The notes: generated by a model not told the origin, from the sequence alone. A stretch of DNA of 64,000 bases from Streptomyces sp. NBC_01255 (GCF_036226445.1 NZ_CP108474.1:8060001-8124000); one strand, 5' to 3'. Positions 1 through 8,635 are shown, numbered from the stretch's first letter. Program-made: numbers and translations.

Positions 1-2
1 CC

Positions 3-68
3 GTCACCACCCACATCGTGCACATCTTCGAGAGGCTCGGATGCGGCAAACTGCGGCGATCGCCCTGA
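3..68 (+). CDS. 3' end of a LuxR-type (FixJ/NarL HTH) regulator, cut by window edge
   Basis: An open frame entering from the left edge ends at a TGA at 66-68. Its 21 residues contain VTTHIVHIFERLG, which resembles the recognition helix and following helix of LuxR/NarL-type HTH domains (TVKTHV..I..KLG). The tail then departs from the usual C-terminus, so it may be the end of a functional response regulator or already a decayed copy. Only the last 21 codons are visible, so no partner or target can be named. Confidence 0.45.
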   Translation, partial: VTTHIVHIFERLGCGKLRRSP

Positions 69-394
69 GGGAGGGGGGTGGAGTTCGCCGGCGGATGACT
101 GCCGCAGCGTGCGTCAGATCTTCTCCGGGTCACGCGGTGAGCGGCCAGCTGGACGGGTATCGGCCCGGTGGCGCGGGCGAGCTGCGGTTGGCGGGTCCGG
201 ATCTCCCCGGATTCCCCCAGTGTCTGAGGGGACCTCGATACCCCGGCTCCAGGGCCTCTTCGAAGGAGGACGAGGAGATCGCCCGCATCGATTCTCCTCG
301 GAGACCGCGGCTACGATGCCGCCTACCGGGTTCCCCACATCATTGTCATATGAAGGCGACGAGCATCAGCACGCTCCTGCCGATGATGCTGCAT

Positions 395-409
395 CTTGCT
401 GACCTCCGA
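395..409 (+). repeat. 15-bp direct repeat, copy 1
   Basis: CTTGCTGACCTCCGA occurs here and again, identically, at 957-971, 562 bp further on and just before the integrase gene. The two copies bracket the pirin and panD scraps. It could be an attachment-type or duplication footprint, or chance. Confidence 0.4.
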
Positions 410-436
410 GGCTCGCAAGCTGCTGACCTGCAGCGA

Positions 437-517
437 TGTTCGTTGATTGTGATGTGGTGGAACTTCGTCGGCCGCACTGGCGAGCAGATCCGCCAGGCCC
501 GCGAGGACTGGATGAAG
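437..517 (+). pseudogene. Pirin C-terminal fragment
   Basis: In this frame the sequence encodes LIVMWWNFVGRTGEQIRQ followed by AREDWMK. This closely matches the conserved C-terminal cupin segment of pirin-family proteins (..MWWNFVGR..EEI..AR..W). Only about 27 codons are recognisable. The rest of the roughly 300-residue family is absent upstream and downstream, so this is a relic rather than a gene. Confidence 0.6.
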
Positions 518-839
518 TGTAGATCGGCGGCTGCCACGTCCCCTCTCGGGACTGCACCGCCGCGCGCGCCCCCTCATCCGTCCGTGATCCCGGCGCATCG
601 CCCGGCAAAGAACTGACGTATCGTCAATGAAGTCGGCATCTGGTCAGCATGAGTCCCTGGCCGTTCCGGGGCAGATACCTCAACAGGCCCTGCTGCGACC
701 GAGATCCCGGGCAGAATGCGCCGTCTCGCCCCAGCGGAGCGATGTTCCTCACAAGCATCGAACGGGGGTGTCGGTGTAAGGTCGGGGCCGCCCTTGACCT
801 GCAGGAAGCAGGCAGGGAGCCGTCTTCGAGGAGTCCACA
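518..839. other. Gap with no recognisable gene
   Basis: No frame here shows a family signature or convincing start site. The only structured element seen is a short perfect palindrome TGACG-TAT-CGTCA at 614-626, of unknown role. Confidence 0.4.
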
Positions 840-872
840 GTGCTGCGCACTCTGTTCAAGTCCAAGATCTGA
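840..872 (+). pseudogene. panD: 5' stub of aspartate 1-decarboxylase (panD)
   Basis: A GTG start with a GAGG-type ribosome binding site (around 828-833) opens VLRTLFKSKI and then hits TGA. The usual PanD N-terminus is M(L/F)RTLFKSKIHRATVTQADL, so the first ten codons are intact and the homology stops abruptly at about 869. The self-processing Gly-Ser site and all catalytic sequence are missing. The clean break suggests an insertion or deletion junction at about 870, 150 bp upstream of the integrase. Confidence 0.6.
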
Positions 873-956
873 CTATTTGGCGTCGCCGCAGGTCAGGGGC
901 ATCATGTGCCCCCCTCAAGTCAGCAAACGGTCAGCACGCGTCCCCGCCGTGTCCCG

Positions 957-971
957 CTTGCTGACCTCCGA
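957..971 (+). repeat. 15-bp direct repeat, copy 2
   Basis: Identical to 395-409 (CTTGCTGACCTCCGA). It lies 55 bp upstream of the original integrase start. Confidence 0.4.
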
Positions 972-1025
972 CCCGCGGTGCGGCGCCTGAGCACGGTTCT
1001 TGGGCTGGAACGGATGGTCCGACAC

Positions 1026-2161
1026 ATGGCCCGACAGCTCGCCCGCGGCATGGGGTCCTGCTTCAAGGACTGCGGCTGCGCCAAGCCCACCCGCTGCCCC
1101 ACCCGTACATGATCCGTTTCCGGGACGCGCTCGGCAGGCAGCGCGAGGAGTCCGGTTACGGCACGCAGGACGACGCGATCGAACGCCTCACACAGCTCTA
1201 CGCGGAGAAGAAGACCACGGCGCCGTCCGTGGCGGCGGCCCGCCGGGAACTGGGCCAGCAGACGGTCGAGGAGTACGCGAAGCAGTGGCGGCCCCGGCAG
1301 CGCAAGATCACGGACTACTCCACCGGCGAGCACGTCGACAGCTCGATCAACGTACGCATTGTCCCCCGCCTCGGATCACGAAAGCTGAACTCGGTCACGC
1401 CGATGGTGATCGAGCGGTTCCTGGACGAGATGGAAAGCGACGGGGTCGGCCTAGGGAACCAGGTGAACATGTTCCGGGTTCTCAAGACCATCCTGCGGGA
1501 CGCGTACGCCAAGGGGGCCATGGCGGACGACCCGGTGAAGGGAGTCCAGGAACCGGAATACGTGCGCGAGCAGGTGGCCATCCCGTCGCTCGCCTACGTG
1601 AAACAGGCGTTGGCTGTAGCCGACGAGGACCTTGCGCTGGAGATCGTCATGATGGCGGGGTGCGGCCTGCGTAATGGTGAGGCGCGGGCGGTGAACGTCA
1701 ACAATGTCGTGGCACAGGATGTCTACCGGGTGCGGGAGCAGATCCACTCGAACACGCTGAAGCCGGCAAAGCTGAAGCACCGCAAGGTGGGGGAATTCCG
1801 AGAGGTGCCCCTGCCTCGGTCGGTGCGAGAGGCGATCGAACGGTACGAGGCCAAGCACGGCGCCACGAAGGACGGCTACCTCCTGCGTGGCCCGGGCGGC
1901 TACTTCACCGAAGGCATGGAGCGGCGCCGCGCGAAGCGGCTCTTCACGGACCTCCCGCCGGAGAAGGGCGTCGGGATGTACGGCTTCCGCCACTACTTCG
2001 CCTCGAACGCCCTCGGGAACGGCATCCCCATCACCGACGTCGCTGAATGGATGGGCCACAAGTCCATCGAGGAGACGTACCGGACCTACCGACACCTGAT
2101 GCCGGGCAGCATCACCAAAGCCGCGCGGATCCTGGACGCCGGTCTCTGGGAAGCGGCCTGA
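1026..2161 (+). pseudogene. int: Tyrosine integrase with a one-base 5' frameshift
   Basis: This is a site-specific recombinase of the actinomycete phage/integrative-element type. The core-binding domain and catalytic domain are read from 1109 to 2161 (350 aa). Catalytic elements visible are Arg in GCGLRNGEA, the box II segment YGFRHYFAS (the usual His replaced by Tyr), GH in WMGHKS and the nucleophile Tyr in TYRTYRHLMP. The family N-terminus is found just upstream in another frame: MARQLARGMGSCFKDC..CP from 1026. Frame +3 runs into TGA at 1110-1112, and adding one C in the CCCC run at 1097-1100 would restore CPHPYMIRFRDALG. The gene is therefore either broken or carries a homopolymer sequencing error; an internal ATG at 1109 could still yield a shortened protein. 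No excisionase, replication or transfer gene and no tRNA attachment site is visible. Confidence 0.8.
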
Positions 2162-2519
2162 TTCCGCTGCCTCTGAGAACAACAGGTTCTTCGTCTGCTG
2201 GTGGTACACGCCGTGCGTGGGTGTCTGACCAGTGGAGATGGGCTCGATTCGGCCGGGCGGGGCGTGGTTGGTCCGTGTATGGCCCGGATCCTGGGTCGCA
2301 GAGTGGGCGGTGGGCGCCGCGCGTAGGACGCCACCGGGGCGGGTGCCGGCGGGCGGTCCTGGCGCGTCTGGACAGGATCCGACCAGCCCGCACCCGCCGC
2401 CGTGCGAACGGTGTGAGAGCAGGGCTCGGCTCTCCGGCGGTCTTGCACGCGCGGACAGTCCGTCCGGGGCTACGTTGTCCGGCTCGACCAAACGGAAACA
2501 GGGTCCGCCACGGCTAGTT
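2162..2519. other. Gap between integrase and IS remnant
   Basis: No gene with recognisable family signature is seen in these roughly 360 bases. They could hold the attachment site of the integrase, but no repeat that would identify it was found. Confidence 0.3.
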
Positions 2520-3454
2520 CTGTGACCGCATAGGTTAGCCGGGTTGGTTGTCGTGGCGGTTGGATGTGCGGTGACGTCCGATCCGACCACTGGAGGCGCG
2601 GTGGCCGAGCCTGTCCGTGTGCGCAGACTGACCGACCAGGAGGGGCAGCGGCTGCAGCAGATCGTGCGCCGGGGCAGCACCAACTCGGTGCGCTATCGGC
2701 GCGCGATGATGCTGCTGGCCTCGGCCGGCGGGAATCGGGTGCCGGTGATCGCCCAGCTGGTGGCGGCCGACGAGGACACCGTGCGCGATGTGATCCACCG
2801 GTTCAACGAGATCGGCCTGGCCTGCCTGGACCCTCGGTGGGCGGGAGGCCGTCCCCGCCTGCTCAGCGATGACGACGAGGACTTCGTCGTCCAGACGGCC
2901 ACCACCCGCCCCACCAAGCTCGGCCAGCCTTTCACTCGCTGGTCGCTTCGCAGACTCGTCGCCTACCTGCCCACAGTCCACGGCCGAGTGATCCGTATTG
3001 GCCGCGAGGCGTTACGCGGCCTGCTCGCCCGCCGTGGAGTCACCTTCCAGCGCACCAAGACATGGAAGGAATCCACCGACCCCGACCGCGAGGCGAAGCT
3101 GGACCGGATCGAGCACGTCCTGGACCGTTTCCCCGACCGGGTCTTCGCGTTCGACGAGTTCGGCCCACTCGGGATCCGGCCCACCGCAGGCTCGGGCTGG
3201 GCCGAACGGAAACACCCCGACCGGGTGCCGGCCACCTACCACCGCATCGCCAACTCCCACCACCCCAACCACACCGTGCAGACACGAGCCCTGCACGCCT
3301 ATCTACGCTGGCGCAACGCCAACGCCCGCCACCGCGATGTCCTGGCCGCCGAACGCAAGGAACGCGCCCGCATCCGAAGCGAGAAGGGCATCCGTTGGGG
3401 CGGACGCCCCCTCAACACCGCAGCCTGACCAACCGCGAACTTACACAGCCACAG
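2520..3454 (+). mobile_element. IS630-family insertion sequence, internally deleted
   Basis: Imperfect inverted ends are visible. The left end 2520-2548 starts CTGTGACCGCATAGGTT and the complement of the right end 3428-3454 starts CTGTGGCTGTGTAAGTT. They share 12 of the first 17 bases, and both end inward at GGTTGGT. They enclose the transposase remnant. The element is about 935 bp, roughly 300 bp shorter than intact relatives. A TA target duplication is not obvious. Confidence 0.55.
2601..3428 (+). pseudogene. IS630-type transposase missing its DDE core
   Basis: The N-terminal HTH half is intact (MAEPVRVRRLTDQEGQ from GTG 2601, then the winged HTH) and runs through the first catalytic Asp in FAFDEFGPLGIRP. 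At VPATYHR the frame jumps directly to NSHHPNHTV..LRWRNANARH, which belongs near the C-terminus of this family. The segment that carries the second Asp (IMDNLSANK-type motif) and the catalytic Glu (NPIEAQF-type motif), about 100 codons, has been removed by an in-frame deletion. The open frame is kept but the protein cannot be catalytic. Codon use matches the surroundings. Confidence 0.8.
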
Positions 3455-3581
3455 CGCATCATCGGTCTGCTCGTGGCCAAGCGCGGACGACCGAAGCGTT
3501 GTGAAGATGATCTCGGCTGGGCAGATCCGGAGCCCCGAACGGGGCCGGTTCAGGAGAAGGACGGCGCCAGAGGAGAATGGC

Positions 3582-3959
3582 TCAGGAGGCGGACGGCTCG
3601 ATCTCCCCCGCGAAGACGATGACCTGGTCGATGAGGCTCCGCCGCAGATGGACGACGTCCGTTCCCGCCAGGCGGGGGCCTCCATCCGGCGTCGTGAAGA
3701 CCCACTGGTACCGGGCCCACTCGTCCGGCATGTCCACCGCCGAACAGCGCACCATCGTGCCGGTCCCCGCGGGGTGGCGCCGGATGTCCAGCACGAACCG
3801 CTCGACCGCCTCGATCCCCTCACTGCGGCCCAACGGTCCCCAGAAGACCACGTCCGAGGTGAGGGCCTGGGAGAGCAACGCAGTCACATAGCTGTCGTCC
3901 GAGGCGTTGAACGCGGAGATGAACGTGTCGATCGCGGACCGCGCGGTCTCTTCCTGCAT
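3582..3959 (-). CDS. SnoaL-like (NTF2-fold) small protein
   Basis: 125 residues (MQEETARSAIDTFISAFNAS..) with the alpha+beta cone pattern of the SnoaL/NTF2 superfamily: an N-terminal helix pair, then DVVFWGPLGRSEGIEAVERF, which matches the usual D..F.GP.G...G.......F core. Such proteins are small cyclases, isomerases or dehydratases, or stress-related ligand binders; the exact reaction cannot be read from sequence. It stands alone between the IS remnant and a regulator scrap, with no operon partner. An ATG start at 3959 gives a normal length for the family. Confidence 0.65.
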   Translation of the reverse strand: MQEETARSAIDTFISAFNASDDSYVTALLSQALTSDVVFWGPLGRSEGIEAVERFVLDIRRHPAGTGTMVRCSAVDMPDEWARYQWVFTTPDGGPRLAGTDVVHLRRSLIDQVIVFAGEIEPSAS

Positions 3960-4149
3960 GCACCAGTAATACCAGTCTCCTCGCGGAACGCGCTCGTCCC
4001 GTGAGCCATCCTCCGACCACGGTGAACCATCCCGGTCACAGCACTAGCGTCCGGGAGTTCCCGTCTGCCCCGGAGACTCGCCATGCATGTATCCGCCGCT
4101 CCTCACCACGACGCATCCCGTCACCCGCCACGCTTAGGACGGATTCGGT

Positions 4150-4305
4150 GATGTGACCCGGACCGCCGAGGCGCTCAACGTCCACCCGAACACCCTCTGT
4201 ACCGGGGCCGCAAGGCGGTCGCCCTGAGCGGGATCAGCCTCGACGACCCAGACCAGCGGCTCGTCGCGATGCTGCAGCTGCGCTTGGCCGAAAAACGGCG
4301 AGCCC
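4150..4305 (+). pseudogene. PucR/CdaR-type regulator C-terminal HTH fragment
   Basis: The first frame encodes DVTRTAEALNVHPNTL. After a frameshift near 4197 the sequence continues from 4200 as YRGRKAVALSGISLDDPDQ and RLVAMLQLRL. Together this is the PucR C-terminal helix-turn-helix (..N.T.TA..L..H.NTL.YRL.R...L.G.DL.DP..RL...L.L). The long N-terminal sensor part is missing, so the piece is a decayed relic. Confidence 0.65.
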
Positions 4306-4598
4306 ATCGCGAAGGCCCCCTTCCCGGCCGGTATTCCGTTGCCCCAGCCCGGTGGACCGGTCGGTTGACAGCCGCTCGTGGTGAGGCACGGGTGGTCGTC
4401 GGAGGGCCGGAACCTGGTCCTCGCCCGGCGCCGTGTCCCTGTGCCGTCCGGGGTCGAGGTCGCGCACACCAGCAGTCGTGCGGCAGGCCGTCGGGCGCGA
4501 GGAGGGAGACCTCCTTTCTGCCCATGACGGGGCTGACAATGACGACGGCCGGCGCCGCGGGCGGTCGCACCGCCACAGCCCGGCGCCGGCCGGTTCGT

Positions 4599-6050
4599 TC
4601 AGGAGCTGGGTACGGAGTCCTTGAAGACGGTCCCGGACGTGCGGAAGCCGGCGACCTTCGCGGCCACCTGGGCCGGGGTGAGGACCTCGTCCTTCACGTG
4701 GAGCATGTAGTCGACCCGCTCCTCGTAGGCGCGGGTGGTCGTGGAGGTTTGTCCGGCGAGGTCGATCAGCCACTGGTTGAAGTGGATCGACATGGGCCGC
4801 TCGGGCAGATAGCGGGCGTCGTGCCGGGCGAACTCCTTGCCGTCGATGTAGTAGACGAGTGCCGTGTCGTCGATGGTCAGGACGAGGTCGTGCCAGCCGG
4901 CCTGGCTCGTGCGGGCCTCGGTGTGCTGGTTGACCGCCTCCCAGGGGTCGGGGCGGAAGGTCTCCCAGGAGGTCGTGTAGAGGACGTTTGCCGTCTCGCC
5001 CCAGCCGCCGTTGGGGAGGTACTCGAAGTCGTACTCGGCGTAGTCGTCCGCCATCGGTGCGGTGAGGTCGTTGATGGTGAAGAAGCTCTGGACCAGGTGG
5101 TCGCCGTCCGGGCCGCTGGTCGGGGTGTCCGCGAAGCGCACCCGGGCGGCGTAGGTGCCGTTCTTGAACTTCCTTGCGGCGGTGTGCACTTCGGTCTGCC
5201 GGGTCGATGCGCCGGTGCCGGCGGTCGACGTGCGCAGCGTCATGAAGGAGTTCGTGCCTTCTTTGGCGAAGGTCACGTTCTCGGGCGCCCAGGTCGCGTC
5301 GCCGACGCCGGGGCCGCCTCCGCCGGAGCGGATGGTCCAGCCGTGTGCGGTGATCGCAGGGTCGGTGTGGCCGGTGTAGTCGAAGTCGTCGAAGAGGACC
5401 CTCTGTTCGGCCGGGGGAGTGGTCGGGGCCGTGGGGGAGGGATCAGTGGGTGTCGGGGTCGGCGTCGGGGCTGACTCGTTGCCGCCCGGGGCGGTGCCCC
5501 AGACCTGGACTCCGTCGATGGTGGCGGTGACCTTGGTCCAGTTCCCGTACGTGGTCTGCGCGGGCCCGAACGAGTAGTCGTCGGACTGGTCGAGCGGCTG
5601 CCAGTCCGAGCGGTGGAAGCGCAGTTGTACGTCCCCGGTGTCGGCGCCCGGCGCCAGGGAGCCCGCCCCCGCCGTGAACCCGACCTCCAGGTACCGGTCC
5701 GCTGTGGCGGTGGGGGCGGTCGGCGTGCCGAACGTGCCCGTGAGGTGCGTACAGCCCTTGACGGCCCAGTCGCACGCGTAGGCGTACGAGGCGCCGGGGT
5801 CGGCCTTGAAGTAGTAGCGCAGCTTGACCTGGCTCAACGGGACGCTTGTCGTCCCGGTGTTGACCACGGTGACCCAGGGCGCCGCCTGGTCACTGCCCGT
5901 GCCGCCGTGCCGGTACTGGACGGCGATGCTCTCGTCCGCGGCGGCGGCCGGGAGAGCGGTCAGCGCGGTGGCGCCGAGACCGATCACGGTGGTGGCGGCG
6001 GCGAGCGCGGTGCGCATGCCCGGATTCCGGCGGCTGGTTCCGTTGCTCAC
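4599..6050 (-). CDS. Secreted glycoside hydrolase: carbohydrate-binding module plus GH16 domain
   Basis: 483 residues from a GTG at 6050 preceded by GAGGAACCCC. A signal peptide (basic start, ALAAATTVIGLGATALTALP, AAA cleavage region) is followed by a CBM3-like beta-sandwich (about 40-190: IAVQYRHGGTGSDQAAPW, later FHRSDWQPLDQSDDYSFG). A Pro/Thr linker (PTPTPTPTDPSPT, about 195-220) leads to a GH16 catalytic domain. The GH16 active-site strand is AEYDFEYLP, giving Glu339 as likely nucleophile, Asp341, and Glu343 as acid/base. The product is probably an exported endo-beta-glucanase or related polysaccharide hydrolase; exact substrate is not decidable. It is a single-gene unit with a possible DasR-type site about 110 bp upstream. 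Confidence 0.85.
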   Translation of the reverse strand: MSNGTSRRNPGMRTALAAATTVIGLGATALTALPAAAADESIAVQYRHGGTGSDQAAPWVTVVNTGTTSVPLSQVKLRYYFKADPGASYAYACDWAVKGCTHLTGTFGTPTAPTATADRYLEVGFTAGAGSLAPGADTGDVQLRFHRSDWQPLDQSDDYSFGPAQTTYGNWTKVTATIDGVQVWGTAPGGNESAPTPTPTPTDPSPTAPTTPPAEQRVLFDDFDYTGHTDPAITAHGWTIRSGGGGPGVGDATWAPENVTFAKEGTNSFMTLRTSTAGTGASTRQTEVHTAARKFKNGTYAARVRFADTPTSGPDGDHLVQSFFTINDLTAPMADDYAEYDFEYLPNGGWGETANVLYTTSWETFRPDPWEAVNQHTEARTSQAGWHDLVLTIDDTALVYYIDGKEFARHDARYLPERPMSIHFNQWLIDLAGQTSTTTRAYEERVDYMLHVKDEVLTPAQVAAKVAGFRTSGTVFKDSVPSS

Positions 6051-6156
6051 GGGGTTCCTCTCGGGGAGGTGATGGGGGAGGGCAGCATGGTGCCGCGGGC
6101 GAAGTCCGATGCTTCAACACCCGTGTGGGGAAAGGCTGATCATGCGCCGAGGAGAA

Positions 6157-6172
6157 GTTGGCATAGACCAAT
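6157..6172. promoter_or_regulatory. Weak DasR-site-like palindrome upstream of the GH16 gene
   Basis: GTTGGCATAGACCAAT resembles the dre consensus of the GntR regulator DasR (A-C-TGGTCTAGACCA-N-T) at 11 of 16 positions, with the right half better than the left. It sits 107 bp upstream of the glycosidase start. The match is suggestive only. Confidence 0.3.
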
Positions 6173-6330
6173 GACGGCGTCAACCCCTGGTCCGTCGACC
6201 GGATGTGGAAGTCGTGGCCCTGGGGCGGCGATGCATGACGACGACGTGCCCGATCATCCGGCGGATCTTCGGGACCCCGATGGAGGCCCCGCGCATACCG
6301 ATGTGTCCGGACGGCCGTTGACGGTGTGCG

Positions 6331-7230
6331 TCAGCTCCGCAGGGTGGTGCAGATGGTGGCGCGTGCTGCTCTGCCTTCGGGGATCGGCAGGAGGGGGTAG
6401 ACGTGCAGCATCTCCGGTGCCTCGTGGAAGTCCAGCTCGACGCCCGCGGCCGTGGCGCGGGTGGCCAGTCGTCGGGCGTCGGCGTTGACGATGTCGCGGG
6501 TTCCGCTGAACAGCGTGATCGGGTTCAACCCGGTGAGGTCGGCGAGGAGAGGGCTGACGTGCGGGTGGTCGGCGGGGAGTGCGCCGCGGTAGAGGTCTCC
6601 GGCGTAGCGCGCGCCGGGGACGGCAAGCCAGGGGTCGCGGTCTTCGAGCAGTGCGATGCGCTGGTCGGTCAGGCTGATGTCCAGCCACGGGGAGATGAGG
6701 ATGGTGCGGGCGGGCGCGGGCAGTCCTCGGTCCCGCAGGTGGACGGCGACGGCGAGGGCCATCCCGCCGCCGGCGGAGTCTCCGATGAGAGTGAGGGCTG
6801 TGGTGGCCGCGTCGTCGAGGAGCTCGGCGGCCAGGTCGGTGACGGCCGGCACCACCTCGGATGCCGTCGCCAGGGGAGCGAGGGGGTAGATCGGCACCGT
6901 GATCCGGGTGGCGGTCTCGGCGGCCACGTGGGCGATCAGCTTCCAGTGCTGGGGGGCTATCTCGTTGATGTACGCGCCGCCGTGCAGATAGATCGCCCGC
7001 CGTACGTGGTTGCGGGCGCCGCGCGGGGAGACCTCGTAGACCGGCCATCCGGCCACCCGGCGTACGGAGAGGTCGACCGAGCGCTCCAGTCCGGATGGTG
7101 GGGCGTACCCGGTCGGCCGCAGGGAACGGGCGAGGACCTGTTCCCGGACGGCCTCCGCCGAGCTGAACACCTTCTTGGCCCGCCGGAGCCGCACCACGGT
7201 CGGCATCGCTCTGCTGGTCAGGCTAGGCAC
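6331..7230 (-). CDS. Alpha/beta hydrolase, HSL (bacterial hormone-sensitive lipase) family
   Basis: 299 residues from a GTG at 7230 with GGAG seven bases upstream (ATG at 7206 is an alternative). The oxyanion-hole motif AIYLHGGAYINE, the nucleophile elbow GDSAGGGMAL, an acid Asp in SGTRDIVNAD and His in EMLHVYPLLP form the catalytic set of esterase family IV. Substrates are usually short acyl esters. It is the third gene of a minus-strand unit (M20 peptidase, MFS transporter, this esterase), so it probably acts on the same imported ester or amide compound. No signal peptide, so cytoplasmic. Confidence 0.85.
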   Translation of the reverse strand: MPSLTSRAMPTVVRLRRAKKVFSSAEAVREQVLARSLRPTGYAPPSGLERSVDLSVRRVAGWPVYEVSPRGARNHVRRAIYLHGGAYINEIAPQHWKLIAHVAAETATRITVPIYPLAPLATASEVVPAVTDLAAELLDDAATTALTLIGDSAGGGMALAVAVHLRDRGLPAPARTILISPWLDISLTDQRIALLEDRDPWLAVPGARYAGDLYRGALPADHPHVSPLLADLTGLNPITLFSGTRDIVNADARRLATRATAAGVELDFHEAPEMLHVYPLLPIPEGRAARATICTTLRS

Positions 7231-7267
7231 GGTACGGCTCCGTTCCCACAGTCCGTGTTCTTCGGTG

Positions 7268-8635
7268 TCACGTCAGGTCGGTGTTCTTCGTTTCGGGCAT
7301 CCGGTGCACCACGGCCAGGGCGAGGAGCAGCAGGACCACTGTGTAGCCGAGGAAGAGGTCGCCCTTGCCGGTGCTGGTCAGCCATGTCTGAAGATACGGG
7401 GCGCTGCCGCCGCAGGCGGCCACGGCGATGGCGTAGGGGAAGCCCACGCCCGTCGTGCGCAGCCGGGTCGGGAACATCTCCGCGAACACCGCGGGGGTGA
7501 TCGCCGCGCCGGCGGACATGAAGAGCATGGCCGTGGTCATCGACACGGCCAGCTGCCAGGCCTGGTCCTGGATGAACCAGTTCAGGGGGAAGGCCAGGAC
7601 GGCTCCGCCGATGTAGGAGCCGTACAGGATGGGCTTGCGTCCGACGCGGTCGGAGAGGGCGCCGAACAGGGGCAGCGTCACGAGGAAGACGAGGTTGGCG
7701 AGGACTCCCGCCCACAGCGCGGCCGAGGCGTCGATGCCCTTGAGGGAGATGGCCTGGGCGGGGGCGGAGACGGCCCAGGTGTAGTAGACGACCGTTCCGC
7801 CCAGGGTGAGGCCGATCACGCGCATGCACGCCGCCCGGTTCTCCCAGAAGCCGCGCCACACGGAGGTGTGCGGCTCGTGGTCCGGGGTGTCGGCCTGCTT
7901 CTCGAACGCGTCGGTCTCCTCAAGGCGGAGCCGCATGATCAGCGCGTACAGGCCGAGAAGTCCACCGATGATGAAGGGCACCCGCCAGCCCCAGGCGTGG
8001 AGCTGGTCCTCGCTGAGGAAGGAGGCGAGGACCGCTGCGAGCACGGTGGCGACCATGATGCCGCAGGTGCCGGAGATATAGATCAGGCTCGACCAGAGCC
8101 CTCGCCGCTCGCGGGGGGCCATCTCCGCCACGTACGTCTGGGCCGCGGGAAGCTCTCCGCCGTGGGCCAGGCCCTGGACGAGCCGCGCGAACACCAGTAG
8201 GGCCGAGGCGCCCACGCCGATCGTGGCGTACGTCGGCGCGAGGCCGATCAGCAGGCTTCCGGCGGCGGCCAGCGCGATGGAGCCGACCATCGCCGCGCGC
8301 CGCCCCTTGCGGTCACTGAGCCGGCCGAAGACGAGCCCGCCCAGGGGACGCATGAGGAAGCCCACGGCGAAGATCGCCAGGGTGCTCAGCAGGGCCGAGG
8401 TCGGATCGGCGGAGGGGAAGAACTGCGAGGCGAAGAACGGGGTGAAGATGGCGTAGACGTTCCAGTCGTACCACTCCAGGGCGTTGCCCACGCCGGTGCC
8501 GATGACAGTACGCAGCCGGGACGGGGCGGGGGCGCTCTTGGTCGTGGCGCTCGTGGCGCTCGTGGCGCTCGTGGCGCTCGTGGTCGAGGCGCCGGGTGTG
8601 ACGGATCTGGTGGCCGGGGATGCGTGGTCGGGCAC
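7268..8635 (-). CDS. MFS transporter, metabolite:H+ symporter (MHS) type
   Basis: 455 residues starting at GTG 8635 with AGGAG six to seven bases upstream. The first transmembrane region GNALEWYDWNVYAIFTPFF and the loop GRLSDRKGRRAAMV are signatures of the MHS branch (ShiA, ProP, KgtP-like), which imports organic acids or zwitterions with protons. Twelve hydrophobic segments fit the length. The first 35 residues are low complexity: four exact 9-bp repeats encode a repeated Ser-Ala-Thr stretch. Lying between an M20 amidohydrolase and an esterase, it likely imports their substrate. Confidence 0.85.
   Translation of the reverse strand: MPDHASPATRSVTPGASTTSATSATSATSATTKSAPAPSRLRTVIGTGVGNALEWYDWNVYAIFTPFFASQFFPSADPTSALLSTLAIFAVGFLMRPLGGLVFGRLSDRKGRRAAMVGSIALAAAGSLLIGLAPTYATIGVGASALLVFARLVQGLAHGGELPAAQTYVAEMAPRERRGLWSSLIYISGTCGIMVATVLAAVLASFLSEDQLHAWGWRVPFIIGGLLGLYALIMRLRLEETDAFEKQADTPDHEPHTSVWRGFWENRAACMRVIGLTLGGTVVYYTWAVSAPAQAISLKGIDASAALWAGVLANLVFLVTLPLFGALSDRVGRKPILYGSYIGGAVLAFPLNWFIQDQAWQLAVSMTTAMLFMSAGAAITPAVFAEMFPTRLRTTGVGFPYAIAVAACGGSAPYLQTWLTSTGKGDLFLGYTVVLLLLALAVVHRMPETKNTDLT
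8544..8579. repeat. Four tandem copies of a 9-bp unit (GTGGCGCTC)
   Basis: Four perfect units lie in the 5' coding part of the MFS gene and encode Ser-Ala-Thr repeats on the minus strand before the first membrane helix. A multiple-of-three unit means that slippage changes tail length without breaking frame. Confidence 0.85.

Noticed and set aside
4354..4367. GGACCG-GT-CGGTTG, a further possible copy of the palindromic box
   Set aside because: Right half matches poorly, and it lies in the scrap zone with no gene start nearby.
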